The notes below the pieces were generated by a model. That model searched no databases. It saw only the letters and a program-made list of their open reading frames with translations, and was not told where the DNA came from. Shown in pieces: positions 25,599-34,622 of a stretch of DNA of 64,000 bases. Source of the stretch: Paraburkholderia piptadeniae (GTDB lineage: Bacteria; Pseudomonadota; Gammaproteobacteria; Burkholderiales; Burkholderiaceae); assembly GCF_900007165.1 (NCBI RefSeq), contig NZ_CYGY02000023.1, positions 1-64,000 on the forward strand, written 5' to 3'. The translations under genes and the position numbers were made by a program. Numbering within the stretch: the stretch's first letter is position 1; each line of letters starts with the position of its first letter.

Positions 25599-26024
25599 TC
25601 AAAGGCCCGGACGCGCTAACGCAGCCTCCAACACGCGACGCGAAGCGGTCACCACGTCGTCGCCAATGACGTAGGGGGATGGCGGAAGCTGTTCGACCGA
25701 CTGACCCGTTTTTACGGTGGCGACAGCGAACTTGCCCTCGCATCGAACGTCGATTCGAAAGGTGACCACTGCGTGAGGGTCCGTCGTCGCATATCCAGAC
25801 GTCTCGTGAACAAAAATCGTGAATTGCGCGGCGACTGGATATGGACCGGGCGGAGTCGGATGCGCAAGGGCGAGCAACGCGCGCTCCCACGTCGACCCGC
25901 GCGATTCGCTTGAGATGCCGTCGCACACTACGAACAAGGTATCGGCACTGCAGTCACCCAGGTACACAGCGACGTCAGTCTGCAGGGAGGTGGTGCCTAG
26001 TGAAAAGCTTGGAGCTCCGCTCAT
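25599..26024 (-). CDS. Array protein without recognised family
   Basis: This 141-aa protein begins at the ATG at 26024, preceded by GAGAGG at good spacing and 28 bases after the stop of the DUF6088-like gene. It is rich in beta-strand-like stretches (AQFTIFVHETSGYA, VVTFRIDVRCEGKFAVATV) and ends in a helix (VVTASRRVLEAALARPGL), so its layout (strands, acidic turn, C-terminal helix) is reminiscent of family A. Sequence similarity to family A is not evident by eye. The function is unknown. Confidence 0.55.
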   Translation of the reverse strand: MSGAPSFSLGTTSLQTDVAVYLGDCSADTLFVVCDGISSESRGSTWERALLALAHPTPPGPYPVAAQFTIFVHETSGYATTDPHAVVTFRIDVRCEGKFAVATVKTGQSVEQLPPSPYVIGDDVVTASRRVLEAALARPGL

Positions 26025-26052
26025 CGCCCGTCCTCTCGTCTGTAGGTTCCCC

Positions 26053-26469
26053 TCACGGCGTGTCCTTATTAGCTCGCTCATACATAACTCTTTTGGTGCC
26101 CACCTGAATCCGCCGGGTAATACGTCGTCGGCCAGTCGTGACCACTGCCACCATCGGCAACTGCGTGGAACGACCCGTGTTGTACTCGCGGGTCAGGGCT
26201 CCCGGACCGACGGAGATGCCAAGTCTTCTGAAAGCTTCTGCAGCTATTGATTCGAACGTTGCTGCCGGTGCGGGACGACCTGCAAATCGGTTTAATCGGG
26301 TTTTGGCATATATGCCGTGGCCCACTCGTACCAGTTGCCCGGTCGCGACCAGCTTGGTTAGCACGCGTGTCAGTTGCGCCTGGCTTCCCAGTCGCGACAG
26401 GTCCGAGCGAAGAATGACGACGCCCGTACGTCGGCGGATTGAGCGCGCAACACGAGCCTCGAGCTTCAT
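26053..26469 (-). CDS. DUF6088/AbiEi-like winged-helix protein, copy 3
   Basis: This 138-aa protein is the most complete member of the trio: GVVILRSDLSRLGSQAQLTR, then LVRVGHGIYAKTRLNRF, REYNTGRSTQLPM and TTGRRRITRRIQV. The start at 26469 aligns with the other copies; a TTG at 26505 is the alternative. It probably acts as a DNA-binding antitoxin-like regulator. The following unknown gene (25599-26024) would be the partner candidate in this unit. Confidence 0.7.
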   Translation of the reverse strand: MKLEARVARSIRRRTGVVILRSDLSRLGSQAQLTRVLTKLVATGQLVRVGHGIYAKTRLNRFAGRPAPAATFESIAAEAFRRLGISVGPGALTREYNTGRSTQLPMVAVVTTGRRRITRRIQVGTKRVMYERANKDTP

Positions 26470-26569
26470 CTTGTCGTCAGTCGCTGTCGCGTCTGTGGCA
26501 AGCAAGTCTCACCATTGCTGCGTCGACTTGTTTTTTGCAAAACGCGAGCAGCGTCAAAAGAGCGACTGT

Positions 26570-27097
26570 TCACAATGGGTCTCCCCGCCGCATACGGCGC
26601 ATGATGTCTGCGACTGCGGGTTGGTAATCCAGACTAGCTAGATGGAGCAGCACCGCAAGGCCGATTTCCGAAGCAGATTGAAGTGGGTCAACGCGCAAGC
26701 GTGATATTTTTATCGCCCGCTGGCCAGTGGCAACAGCTTCGCCGCGCACCCGTCCAACCGAGTCAACGGAGACGCTGAAGCGTGCGGCCGCATTTTGCAC
26801 ACGCGCTCGTTCGCGCTCCACAAAGCAAGTGATATGCGCAACACGGTCTCGCTTTGTCGTTGGTGCTCGCCCAACCTCTACCATCGGACCGCTTCCTGAT
26901 AAGAGGTGAGCGCTTTCATCTCGATATAGAGCGTGATACGCGTCATTCCATATGTCCTGCGCGCCGCCGTGCTGTATGCAACGGGTGTACAACTCCTGTA
27001 CCCAGCGAAGGTTGGAGCCGAACCGACCTACACACACACCGATAAAGATGTCCTCGCGCTGTCTGAACGTTGCGGGGTCTACTACATAAACTGACAC
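26570..27097 (-). CDS. Unknown protein heading the array operon
   Basis: This 175-aa soluble protein starts at a GTG (27097) preceded by AGGAG at five-base spacing. It begins VSVYVVDPATFRQREDIFIG and continues with WVQELYTRCIQHGGAQDIWN, a segment predicted helical, then strands around RVAHITCFVERERARV and a C-terminal helix before RRMRRGDPL. It is the first gene of the minus-strand array, so the array promoter is expected in the 27.1-27.5 kb gap. No family was recognised; the tandem strands resemble the other small array proteins in size only. Confidence 0.6.
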   Translation of the reverse strand: MSVYVVDPATFRQREDIFIGVCVGRFGSNLRWVQELYTRCIQHGGAQDIWNDAYHALYRDESAHLLSGSGPMVEVGRAPTTKRDRVAHITCFVERERARVQNAAARFSVSVDSVGRVRGEAVATGQRAIKISRLRVDPLQSASEIGLAVLLHLASLDYQPAVADIMRRMRRGDPL

Positions 27098-27601
27098 TGC
27101 TGCTCCTATTGCATCGCGTCTGACCAGCTGGCCGCCACTTCGGTCGGCGGCGCCCGCACACTCACTCCGGTCACTTCCTGACATCAAGTCTGTTCGAAAA
27201 CCGGGTCCGTGTTGGCTGACGGCCGGAATCTGCCGCCCGGACACCCCCAGAAAACTCGTGCTTGGCGTCCCCCCAACTTTCGACCGCGTTCTGAGCATAC
27301 GACTCCAGCCACACGGTCTGGGCCGCAAGCGAATACCCGCAGGGAACCTTGAGCACATAAACGGGCGTCTGAGCCCGCTATGCCCAACTCGCCTGTAGGG
27401 CTGAAGTATCGCCAGCAAAGCCAAGGGCGACCTGTATGTCAGTAGGCCCTGCCCGCGACGTACAGGCGCGCTCCGCCACCAAGTGACCGATGGGGCCAAG
27501 TCTAAAGCGACAAACATACAATGTAAAGATTGGCAGTTTAGAAACTGCCAATTTAAATAGGGTAGATTCGTAACTGGCGATGGGCGATGCTCCTGTCGCA
27601 T
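27098..27601. promoter_or_regulatory. Divergent gap with palindromic operator
   Basis: This 504-bp region lies between the array operon and the Xre gene. It includes a near-perfect 22-bp palindrome at 27530-27551 (TTGGCAGTTT, AG, AAACTGCCAA) followed by AT-rich sequence, 50 bp before the Xre start. The site is a natural operator for that Xre protein, which could repress both itself and the array. No gene was recognised in the remainder. Confidence 0.6.
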
Positions 27602-27895
27602 ATGGAAGACACCACAACACCACACCAAAGGGCCGCCCGGCTGCGGCTTGGTACGAATCTAAAATTGTTACGAGGGAAGCTCGGAATCTCACAAGAGGTG
27701 CTCGCTGACCGCGTGGGGTTGCACCGAAATCACGTCGGGCAGATTGAGCGGGGCTTGGCGAACGTAACCTTGGACAATCTGGTGTCGCTGGCCAATGCAC
27801 TCGGAGTTCACGAATCGCAGTTGCTCGTAGAACCTACTGAGCAACCTGTGTCTATCAAGACTGGCCGCAAGAGGAAAATCGACGCAGACGGCTAG
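27602..27895 (+). CDS. Xre-family transcriptional regulator
   Basis: This 97-aa protein is mostly an HTH_3 domain (about residues 9-70): LGTNLKLLRGKLGISQEVLA, then GLHRNHVGQIERGLANVT and NLVSLANALGVHESQLL. The short basic tail (KTGRKRKIDADG) may be flexible. The start at 27602 is preferred to 27587, as it falls after the AT-rich promoter-like region. It is divergent from the array operon, with a palindrome between them. It is likely the island master repressor, analogous to phage or ICE Xre proteins. Confidence 0.85.
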   Translation: MEDTTTPHQRAARLRLGTNLKLLRGKLGISQEVLADRVGLHRNHVGQIERGLANVTLDNLVSLANALGVHESQLLVEPTEQPVSIKTGRKRKIDADG

Positions 27896-27896
27896 C

Positions 27897-28145
27897 CTAT
27901 GGGCGACCGGAAAAAACTAATAAGCTAACGCTGGCTATCCAGCTATCAACGACGTCGTGGCGCCAGCGAAGAAGTTCGCGCTCGTAAAGTTCAGCGCGCG
28001 GTGGCAGCAGCCAGGGGCGATGTTTTGCTCGCAGGATGATTGTTCGGAAGGACACGCCGAGAAGTTGGATGACTCCTGCCGGGTCGAGATAGCACGATTT
28101 CGAAAGAAGGGATGTTGGTCTCATCCGGCGTCTACAGAGCCGCAT
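27897..28145 (-). CDS. Possible AlpA/excisionase-like HTH protein
   Basis: This reading frame of 82 aa ends at 27897, converging on the Xre gene. GVIQLLGVSFRTIILRAKH resembles an excisionase-type HTH, and LLPPRAELYERELLRWRHDV resembles the wing and C-terminal helix seen in AlpA-like recombination directionality factors. No good ribosome site precedes either possible start (28145 or 28127). Proximity to the recombinase at 28667 fits an Xis role. It could equally be a decayed gene. Confidence 0.4.
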   Translation of the reverse strand: MRLCRRRMRPTSLLSKSCYLDPAGVIQLLGVSFRTIILRAKHRPWLLPPRAELYERELLRWRHDVVDSWIASVSLLVFSGRP

Positions 28146-28666
28146 TTATGTCGCCGCAGAAGTGAAAGGTGCTGCGACAGTAGCATCTCGGATGGTCAAC
28201 GCTCAAATCCCGGTGTGCATTGCTTGACCGCCCCCACCCTATCTCCTCCATCCTCATTTCGCCCCTAGAGCGGATTGCTCCCATTTGACGTCGGTTGTAT
28301 GCCGTGGAACCAGGCCTTCGGCTCGATTGGTGGGTGAGGCGGCAGTCACTGGTGCCGCTTTGCCCGCAGGAATCACGAAGCCTGCGCCAATCCAACCTCT
28401 CAGCAAGGTACCAAGCGAACCGCGAAACCTCATCCATCGCTGGACCGCCGCGGTCTGTCCGCTCCTGTCAGTTTCACCCGTCTCGCCGTTGCTATTTCGT
28501 GGCTGTCCTCATTCGATTCTATCGAGCGCGCTGTCGGTCGTATCGAGTCATTCGGCACGTTTAAACCAGTTCTCTAGATAGGCGACCATCAATCATCTTC
28601 CTTGATGCCGAGCGGCTGTAACGGACAGACGGTCATTGGTCTCCAAAACCTATGACTGGAGGACAT
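28146..28666. other. Gap without recognised gene, possible attachment region
   Basis: No convincing coding sequence, RNA gene or strong hairpin was seen in this 521-bp stretch upstream of the recombinase. Its position next to the recombinase makes it a reasonable place for an attachment core, but no repeat partner was found by eye. Confidence 0.3.
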
Positions 28667-30664
28667 ATGACAATCTTTAATGATTTCAATGACCTACAGA
28701 GGTTCCGTTACCACGTAAAGCTGTGCCATAACGAAGGCAACGGCGACTCTTGGCGGCTCATCGAAGATTCACTTGGGCGTCAAATGCAATTCACGTACAA
28801 AGAAGTAATTGCGCTCAGAAAGCGCGACCTCATCGGCACCAGCGAATCCCCGAGTTCGGCCGATACACAGGTGTTTCGAAACAACATCTCCTCGCTACAC
28901 TCGTACCTTGCGTACTTTGGGAAAACAGAAGACTCCCCAATTGGACGCGAAATGCTCAATGGTTTTAACGAGAAGTTGCAGTCTTACTTGGATTCGGTGA
29001 ATGTCGCGCCTCGGACGAAGAGCGACAGGCGCAGTCACCTTCGTGCTTGGCACAGTATGGTCGCGAATTTAACGCAGCCAGCATCCGACAAGCGTTCTGA
29101 AAACGTCGCGACCGATGTTGGGACGTCCATGACGTTTCATCAAATGCTCCGCCATGCAGTCTCCGCTGCGGGATACGCACCGAAAACCATCGCGAAGCGA
29201 GCGGGAGCGTCAGCCTCTGCCATTCAGCGCTGGCTAAAAGGCGCCTTTCCGAACCGGCGCGCATTCCCGTCAGTTCGCCGCATCGAGGTGGAACTGGGAC
29301 TGGAGCGAGATGCGCTTTTGAGCCGCGTGCCATCGGTTATCAGGAAAAGCCAACCTCAATCCTTCTCGATTGCATATCGTGAACGGCAACGAGAAAACAC
29401 CAAGAGCGCCTACCGATTGAGAGTGGATGACATGTCGCCGGAATTTCTTGAGGAATGGGCCAATTATTTCGAATACAAAACCTCACGAAGCCCGGCGTTT
29501 GCCCGGTCAAGTCGCGGTTCCTGGCGGATGCTTCCCATGGAGAAGATTGCGGCGGACATTCCGCCGTATGCGCGTCGAGGTAACCGGGGATGCGTGACCG
29601 CAACGATGACTATGGACCGATTTCGCAGCTTTGTCGGCTACTTGTCGCTTCCCAAGGCACTTGGTGGCCTCGGTATCCCGTTGCACGAAGCACAGTCCTT
29701 CGCGTGGCTTGCCGTGCCGAAAGCAATCGAAGGTTTTTTGACATTTGTCTGCGACCGTTCCGGAGGTGTTGTTCATAACGGGCACGTCGGCTTTTGTTCA
29801 TTCGGCGCGAGCATGACCCACCCGCAAACAGGCTATCTCACACAACAGCCTTCATTTGCCGCCAACATTCCCGAGGGAAGCACTCGCGGTGCCTGGTCGG
29901 AGGCCTGTGCCAAAGCCTATGCGCTGTATCGACAGTGGGCAATAGACGCAAAGGAGATGTCTCGCAAACCCTATGAGCCAATCCAAGGGCTTCTTAACCT
30001 CTCTGAGCCTTTGGCCCCACTTATCCGCGCTGTCAACAAGCTCGACCAAATGGCGGCGGAATCGGCGGCAGGTAGTCTGCAAGAAGCCATATACAAGCGC
30101 GATGCGCTTCTCCTCTCGATGCTAATGGCAAACCCGCTCCGCGCACGCAACTATATTTTGATGACCTGGGTTGAGGACGGTACCGGGTCACTCTATCAGC
30201 GCGAAAACGGGCAATGGCGTATCCGGTTCGGCGCGAACGATTTCAAGAACGACCGGAACGCGTCACAGACGGACTACGACGCGCCACTTCCCGCGGCTCT
30301 CAGCGACCGCATTGACGAGTACTTGGTCGAATTCCGCCCTCGTCTGTTGAAAGAGCATCCTCGATGCGCGTCGCTATTCCCTGGGAAGAATGGCCGCATC
30401 TGGACGAAGGGATTGAGTAAGCAAGTCGCCAAAGTCACGCGCCGCCTCGTACCCGAAACTCCCGGTATCGGCCCTCACGCGGTGAGGCACCTCGTTGCGA
30501 CGGACTGGCTGCGGAAGCATCCTAACGATTTTCTGACTGCGGCACAGTTGCTTCATGACAAGCTGGAGACGGTACTGAGAGCTTATGCGCATTTGCGCCA
30601 GGACGACGCTTTCAATCGTTTCGAGGCGCATCTCGAAGCGGTTGGGCAGGCGATGAGGCGCTAA
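28667..30664 (+). CDS. Tyrosine recombinase/integrase-like protein with internal HTH
   Basis: This 665-aa protein starts at the ATG at 28667, just after GGAGG. The C-terminal third has the tyrosine-recombinase catalytic elements: Arg I in NPLRARNYIL (about 490), the His-x-x-Arg box in GPHAVRHLVATDWL (about 604-607) and the nucleophile Tyr in VLRAYAHL (about 639). An Xre-like HTH (about 155-200: YAPKTIAKRAGASASAIQRW) is inserted in the N-terminal half, along with a long uncharacterised middle. It is about twice the size of a usual integrase. It probably mobilises or formerly mobilised the island, or acts as a large integrase of a defence island. A terminator follows at 30788. Confidence 0.8.
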   Translation: MTIFNDFNDLQRFRYHVKLCHNEGNGDSWRLIEDSLGRQMQFTYKEVIALRKRDLIGTSESPSSADTQVFRNNISSLHSYLAYFGKTEDSPIGREMLNGFNEKLQSYLDSVNVAPRTKSDRRSHLRAWHSMVANLTQPASDKRSENVATDVGTSMTFHQMLRHAVSAAGYAPKTIAKRAGASASAIQRWLKGAFPNRRAFPSVRRIEVELGLERDALLSRVPSVIRKSQPQSFSIAYRERQRENTKSAYRLRVDDMSPEFLEEWANYFEYKTSRSPAFARSSRGSWRMLPMEKIAADIPPYARRGNRGCVTATMTMDRFRSFVGYLSLPKALGGLGIPLHEAQSFAWLAVPKAIEGFLTFVCDRSGGVVHNGHVGFCSFGASMTHPQTGYLTQQPSFAANIPEGSTRGAWSEACAKAYALYRQWAIDAKEMSRKPYEPIQGLLNLSEPLAPLIRAVNKLDQMAAESAAGSLQEAIYKRDALLLSMLMANPLRARNYILMTWVEDGTGSLYQRENGQWRIRFGANDFKNDRNASQTDYDAPLPAALSDRIDEYLVEFRPRLLKEHPRCASLFPGKNGRIWTKGLSKQVAKVTRRLVPETPGIGPHAVRHLVATDWLRKHPNDFLTAAQLLHDKLETVLRAYAHLRQDDAFNRFEAHLEAVGQAMRR

Positions 30665-30787
30665 TGGACTACGCACACCCTAAACGAACAACTACCATGA
30701 CATCGCTCACGGCTTTCAAGTCGAGACAAATAACCCCGGAAGCCTAGAGGTCTCACTGCATCACCGACGCCCTTGGCTTCCTGAGGG

Positions 30788-30825
30788 GAGCCGCCGTTCC
30801 CGGGAGAATGGCGGCTCGTTTTCTT
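30788..30825 (+). terminator. Rho-independent terminator between recombinase and zorD
   Basis: GAGCCGCC (30788-30795) pairs with GGCGGCTC (30810-30817), followed by GTTTTCTT. It closes the plus-strand recombinase transcript and lies between the two convergent units. Confidence 0.7.
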
Positions 30826-30839
30826 GCAGCTCATTGAAT

Positions 30840-33800
30840 TTATGCTGCTGATTCAGTTGTTTGCCATTCGGCAAACAGCATGCGTTCGACTTCAAGCATT
30901 GTCACCGTATGTCTTGAAAGTAAGTCAGCAAGATGCTTCTGGTCGAGTAGTTCGACCGCGTTCAACGTGGCATTCTCTTGGGCCTGGCGGTTGAAAAATT
31001 GGTTCGTGATGCAAACCTTCTCAAAAGTCACGCCGGGATGGCGGCGACGGTAGAAGGCCTCGCCGGCCACGACTTCCTTGACGGCCTCCCATCCCAGCCT
31101 GGTTCCGTCGGTCCCGCTCGTCTTGGCCTGGATGAGCTGCCCTCGATTACCATCAAAGGCGACAATGTCGACTCCATTGTCATTCGCTCCAGGCGTGCGA
31201 TAGCAGTCGTAGCCGCGCTTGCTCCAAAGCGCTCCCACAAGACACTCAAAGTGCTGCCATCCCATGCGGAGCGCCATATCGAGAGTAATGCGCTCATCAA
31301 TCGAGGCGCTCTGCGAGTCGGGGACGACATCAGCGATGTTAAAGTCCGCGGGCGCCACATCGCCCGCGCCGTTCAGCATGTCTTCTGCCAGCCCCCGTTT
31401 GTAGCCCAGCAACTGGTCGAGCTTGACATCGAATGTCGTGAAGTCGGGCGCATGAACAACGGGATAGTAGACGTAGACCGGCTTCTTCTGATTGATGCGG
31501 TACGCGCGGTCAGTGGCCTGGTCTTCCTTGGCGGGGTTCCAGGTACGCGAGTAGTGGATGACATGGTTTGCCGCCTGGATATTGACACCGAACCCAACAG
31601 CAACGGGCGAAAGCACCAAGACACCAAAGCCGGGCGCGTCCTGGAATGACTTGATTCTCTTCTGGCGACTCGCGACGTGGCTCGACGACGCGCTCGTATC
31701 CCCATTGATGATGTCTGGCCGTAACCCGAACTCCGCCTCGATATAGTGCTGGAGGAGACGCTGAATCTCGCGAAATTCGCAAAAGACGATGGCTTTCTCG
31801 CCCTTGGCCCTGATTTCATGAAGCTGCTTGAGAAGCCAGTCGAGCTTGGGTGACTTCGCGCGATACGCGCCCAAGGGTTCTGGCTTGAACACGCCCAAGC
31901 CATAAGGTCGTGGGTCCGTACATAGCAGCCTCAGGTAGTGCAGCAGTCCGAGGTGATTCTTGAACGGTGTCGTATGGTTCGGTTCGTTGCGCTTCGCAAA
32001 ACTCTCTACCGCCTTGGCGTACAGATTGCGCTGGACACTCGAAATCGGCAGTTGCCGACAGTCTTCCACCACGATTTTGGGTGGCAGTCCTGTGTCCACT
32101 TCCGTCTTGAGACGCCGGAGAATCTGCGGCGAGATGCGCGCGCGCAATTCTTCGACGCGTGCCGTTTCTTCCTCGGTCTTGGCTTCAATCGGCTTTCTGT
32201 ACCGCTGTCCGAAATCGTTGAGGGCGCCGAGCAGACCGGGTTGGACATAGTCGAACAGGCACCACATGTCCGCCAGCGTGTTCTCGACCGGCGTTCCCGT
32301 ACAGGCAATCTTGAATGCGACGTTCTGTTTCTTGGCAGCGCGCGTCACCATGGCGGCAGGATTCTTGATGCGCTGGGCTTCGTCACACACCATCAACGAC
32401 CACTTCTGCGCAGCGAAGGAGAATTCAAGGTCGCGCAGCGTTTCATACGTTGTCAGGACCACCTTGGCGTCGCCAACCCAATCCGGTTTCAGAAACTTGA
32501 CGAGACCGTCCTCGGTTTGCAGACGCTGTTCAATCTGACCGCGTGGTACCCGAAGTCCGGTGAGGCCCTCACCGTAGGCCGTCAGGAGTGGCAGCGCATC
32601 GGGTTCAAAAAACTTGTTCGCCTCCTCTGCCCAGTTTTCGAGCAGTGAGACGGGAGCGACAACCAGCATGGGGTCCATGTCGGGCTCCCGCTCCAGTAGC
32701 GACGCCATCAGCGCAAGCAGCTGGAATGTCTTGCCCAATCCCATATCGTCTGCGAGGATTGCTCCCCGCACCTGGTAGTCGGTCTGCAGACTGAACAGAT
32801 GCTGCATCCACGCGAGGCCCGCCTGCTGGTGCGGCAGCAGGGCGAACTCCGGACGGATGCTCGTGGGGAGCCTCGGTTGCGCGGGCACGGCCTGCATTGC
32901 CTCGCGGCGCATCTCCTCATACTCGAGCGCCTGGATATTGGCCCGCAATACAAGCTGTTTCTTTGGCCCGCGTTCCTCGCGTCGCTCGCGTTGGCTACGC
33001 TCCGGGTCGAATGGCTTATCGGAATCCAGTGAGGAAAAGACGTTCTCGAACGTCGTAACTATTTCCTTCGCGTCGGCTAGCGAAATCGGGTCCTTCAGCC
33101 ATGAGACATCAAGCTCGCTTGCGCCCTTCGCCTCAGCGGCCTGCAGGTCCTTCCTGAGCTTTTCAATCGCTGGCTTGCTGGTAGGAACCGCGACCCGCTC
33201 ACCCCCATCTTTCGGTTGGTAGACCACGACCGGCAGGACATTGTCAGGAAACCACCCCTCCTCCTCGCTCTTCTTCGCGATATACGCTGAGTGATAAGGC
33301 TTTTCGACACCGATGGACTCGATGCGAGCTGAATAGCCACTCAGGTCATGTACCTGGGCGTAGGATACAAGCGTCGGCGGCGTCTGACGCTGCGCGAGTG
33401 CCGCCGTCAGGTCCTTTAAATGCTGCTCGGCATCCCCCTGCACAACCAGGTCGTAGCCCTGCCACCCGAGGAGCTGATGACCGAGCGCCAGCGCCCTTGA
33501 GAGTGCCTTGACGAAAGCCGATAGCTCGTCGTCGTTGAGCCAATGGCTTTCCGAGGAAGTCGGACCGCTTGCCACCGCTGTTTCGATGAGTAGACCAACC
33601 CGCACCGGATAGCCCGCGGCGTCGCGCTCGAATACCGGCACGAAACGCTCGTAGTCGAGACCAGCATCCTCACGCGCCCGCTCAAACTGCGACTCTTCGA
33701 TGACGTCAATGGCGTCCGCGCCTAGTGCCGCATAGGGGTTCAGCAGAAACGCCTGGGCTCGCGAACCGGCCACGCGCCGCCCGGGCAGCCGCTTAATTTC

Positions 33801-34622
33801 GCGGAGCACCGTTCGCACTTTGGGAGTGACCAGAATCTGAACAATACCCTCTGGGGTGACGATGTCATACCGGTCACGAATCTCACGCGCCCGGTCGAAC
33901 GTGTCGAGCCAGGCCGGAGGAGCCCCGTCGAAACCCGGCTCAATTTCAACCACGTGGTCATCGGATACGCTGTCCGAGCGCCTTAGCCCGATATGCAGTT
34001 TCTCCGGGCTCAGCACCACCGACCGGTAAAGGAAATCATCAAGGCGTGCACCCGCTGCAAGTGCAAGCTTGCGGATTCGTCCCCAGCCCTGGCGATTGGC
34101 CACATCGGTACGTTCGTCTGCTCCACGCCGTGAGAACGCAACCACGGCGTTGAACAGCTCCCACTGGGCGGGGCGCATGAGCGCCTCCGTGGGTCCGTCC
34201 GCCATGACCGGGCCGGTGAGTACACCGCGAAATTGGCCCCCATCGTCGGCAAACCATCCATCCAGTGCAATAGCAAAGTCACGGTCCGCCAACGAATGAC
34301 TGCTTCGAAGAACAGGACGGGTCGCAGTGAATGAGGGAAGTTTAAGAATGTCGCGCAATGGCGCGTAGTCCGACCGCTCAATCGCCGCGTACAGCGAATC
34401 CCAGTCCAGCAGGAATCCGTCGCCAGTTTGCCCGGCGAGGCCATCATCGGCCAGTTGAGTGAGATAGCCTTCGACCAGACTACCCTCAACAGGCACGCCG
34501 TCTGGTTTCGGATGACGGGTCAGGACTAATCCGGCGGGTAACCAGTATCGTCTCCATGACGTGAGGTCAGGCTCTTTTACTTTCTTGAATAGCTTGAACA
34601 CGGTTCGACCTATCTCCACCAT
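30840..34622 (-). CDS. zorD: Zorya type I protein ZorD: SNF2-family helicase with Mrr-like nuclease
   Basis: This 1260-aa protein has a long N-terminal region (1-590), a SNF2 helicase core (Walker A in DDMGLGKTFQLL about 622-632; Asp-Glu box in CDEAQRIKN about 745; helicase motif VI in QATDRAYRINQKK) and a C-terminal restriction-endonuclease-like domain. The latter has NDNGVDIVAF (Asp about 1150) and GQLIQAKTS (Lys about 1165), i.e. the D...QxK Mrr signature. In Zorya, ZorD is the effector that degrades or translocates phage DNA once ZorA/B has sensed infection. Its start overlaps the end of zorC by 13 bases. All key residues look intact. Confidence 0.93.
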   Translation of the reverse strand: MVEIGRTVFKLFKKVKEPDLTSWRRYWLPAGLVLTRHPKPDGVPVEGSLVEGYLTQLADDGLAGQTGDGFLLDWDSLYAAIERSDYAPLRDILKLPSFTATRPVLRSSHSLADRDFAIALDGWFADDGGQFRGVLTGPVMADGPTEALMRPAQWELFNAVVAFSRRGADERTDVANRQGWGRIRKLALAAGARLDDFLYRSVVLSPEKLHIGLRRSDSVSDDHVVEIEPGFDGAPPAWLDTFDRAREIRDRYDIVTPEGIVQILVTPKVRTVLREIKRLPGRRVAGSRAQAFLLNPYAALGADAIDVIEESQFERAREDAGLDYERFVPVFERDAAGYPVRVGLLIETAVASGPTSSESHWLNDDELSAFVKALSRALALGHQLLGWQGYDLVVQGDAEQHLKDLTAALAQRQTPPTLVSYAQVHDLSGYSARIESIGVEKPYHSAYIAKKSEEEGWFPDNVLPVVVYQPKDGGERVAVPTSKPAIEKLRKDLQAAEAKGASELDVSWLKDPISLADAKEIVTTFENVFSSLDSDKPFDPERSQRERREERGPKKQLVLRANIQALEYEEMRREAMQAVPAQPRLPTSIRPEFALLPHQQAGLAWMQHLFSLQTDYQVRGAILADDMGLGKTFQLLALMASLLEREPDMDPMLVVAPVSLLENWAEEANKFFEPDALPLLTAYGEGLTGLRVPRGQIEQRLQTEDGLVKFLKPDWVGDAKVVLTTYETLRDLEFSFAAQKWSLMVCDEAQRIKNPAAMVTRAAKKQNVAFKIACTGTPVENTLADMWCLFDYVQPGLLGALNDFGQRYRKPIEAKTEEETARVEELRARISPQILRRLKTEVDTGLPPKIVVEDCRQLPISSVQRNLYAKAVESFAKRNEPNHTTPFKNHLGLLHYLRLLCTDPRPYGLGVFKPEPLGAYRAKSPKLDWLLKQLHEIRAKGEKAIVFCEFREIQRLLQHYIEAEFGLRPDIINGDTSASSSHVASRQKRIKSFQDAPGFGVLVLSPVAVGFGVNIQAANHVIHYSRTWNPAKEDQATDRAYRINQKKPVYVYYPVVHAPDFTTFDVKLDQLLGYKRGLAEDMLNGAGDVAPADFNIADVVPDSQSASIDERITLDMALRMGWQHFECLVGALWSKRGYDCYRTPGANDNGVDIVAFDGNRGQLIQAKTSGTDGTRLGWEAVKEVVAGEAFYRRRHPGVTFEKVCITNQFFNRQAQENATLNAVELLDQKHLADLLSRHTVTMLEVERMLFAEWQTTESAA

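Noticed and set aside
27626..27628. TTG start at 27628 for a 352-aa version of the array head gene
   Set aside because: The upstream part has no gene-like features and runs antisense to the Xre gene; GTG at 27097 has a good AGGAG.
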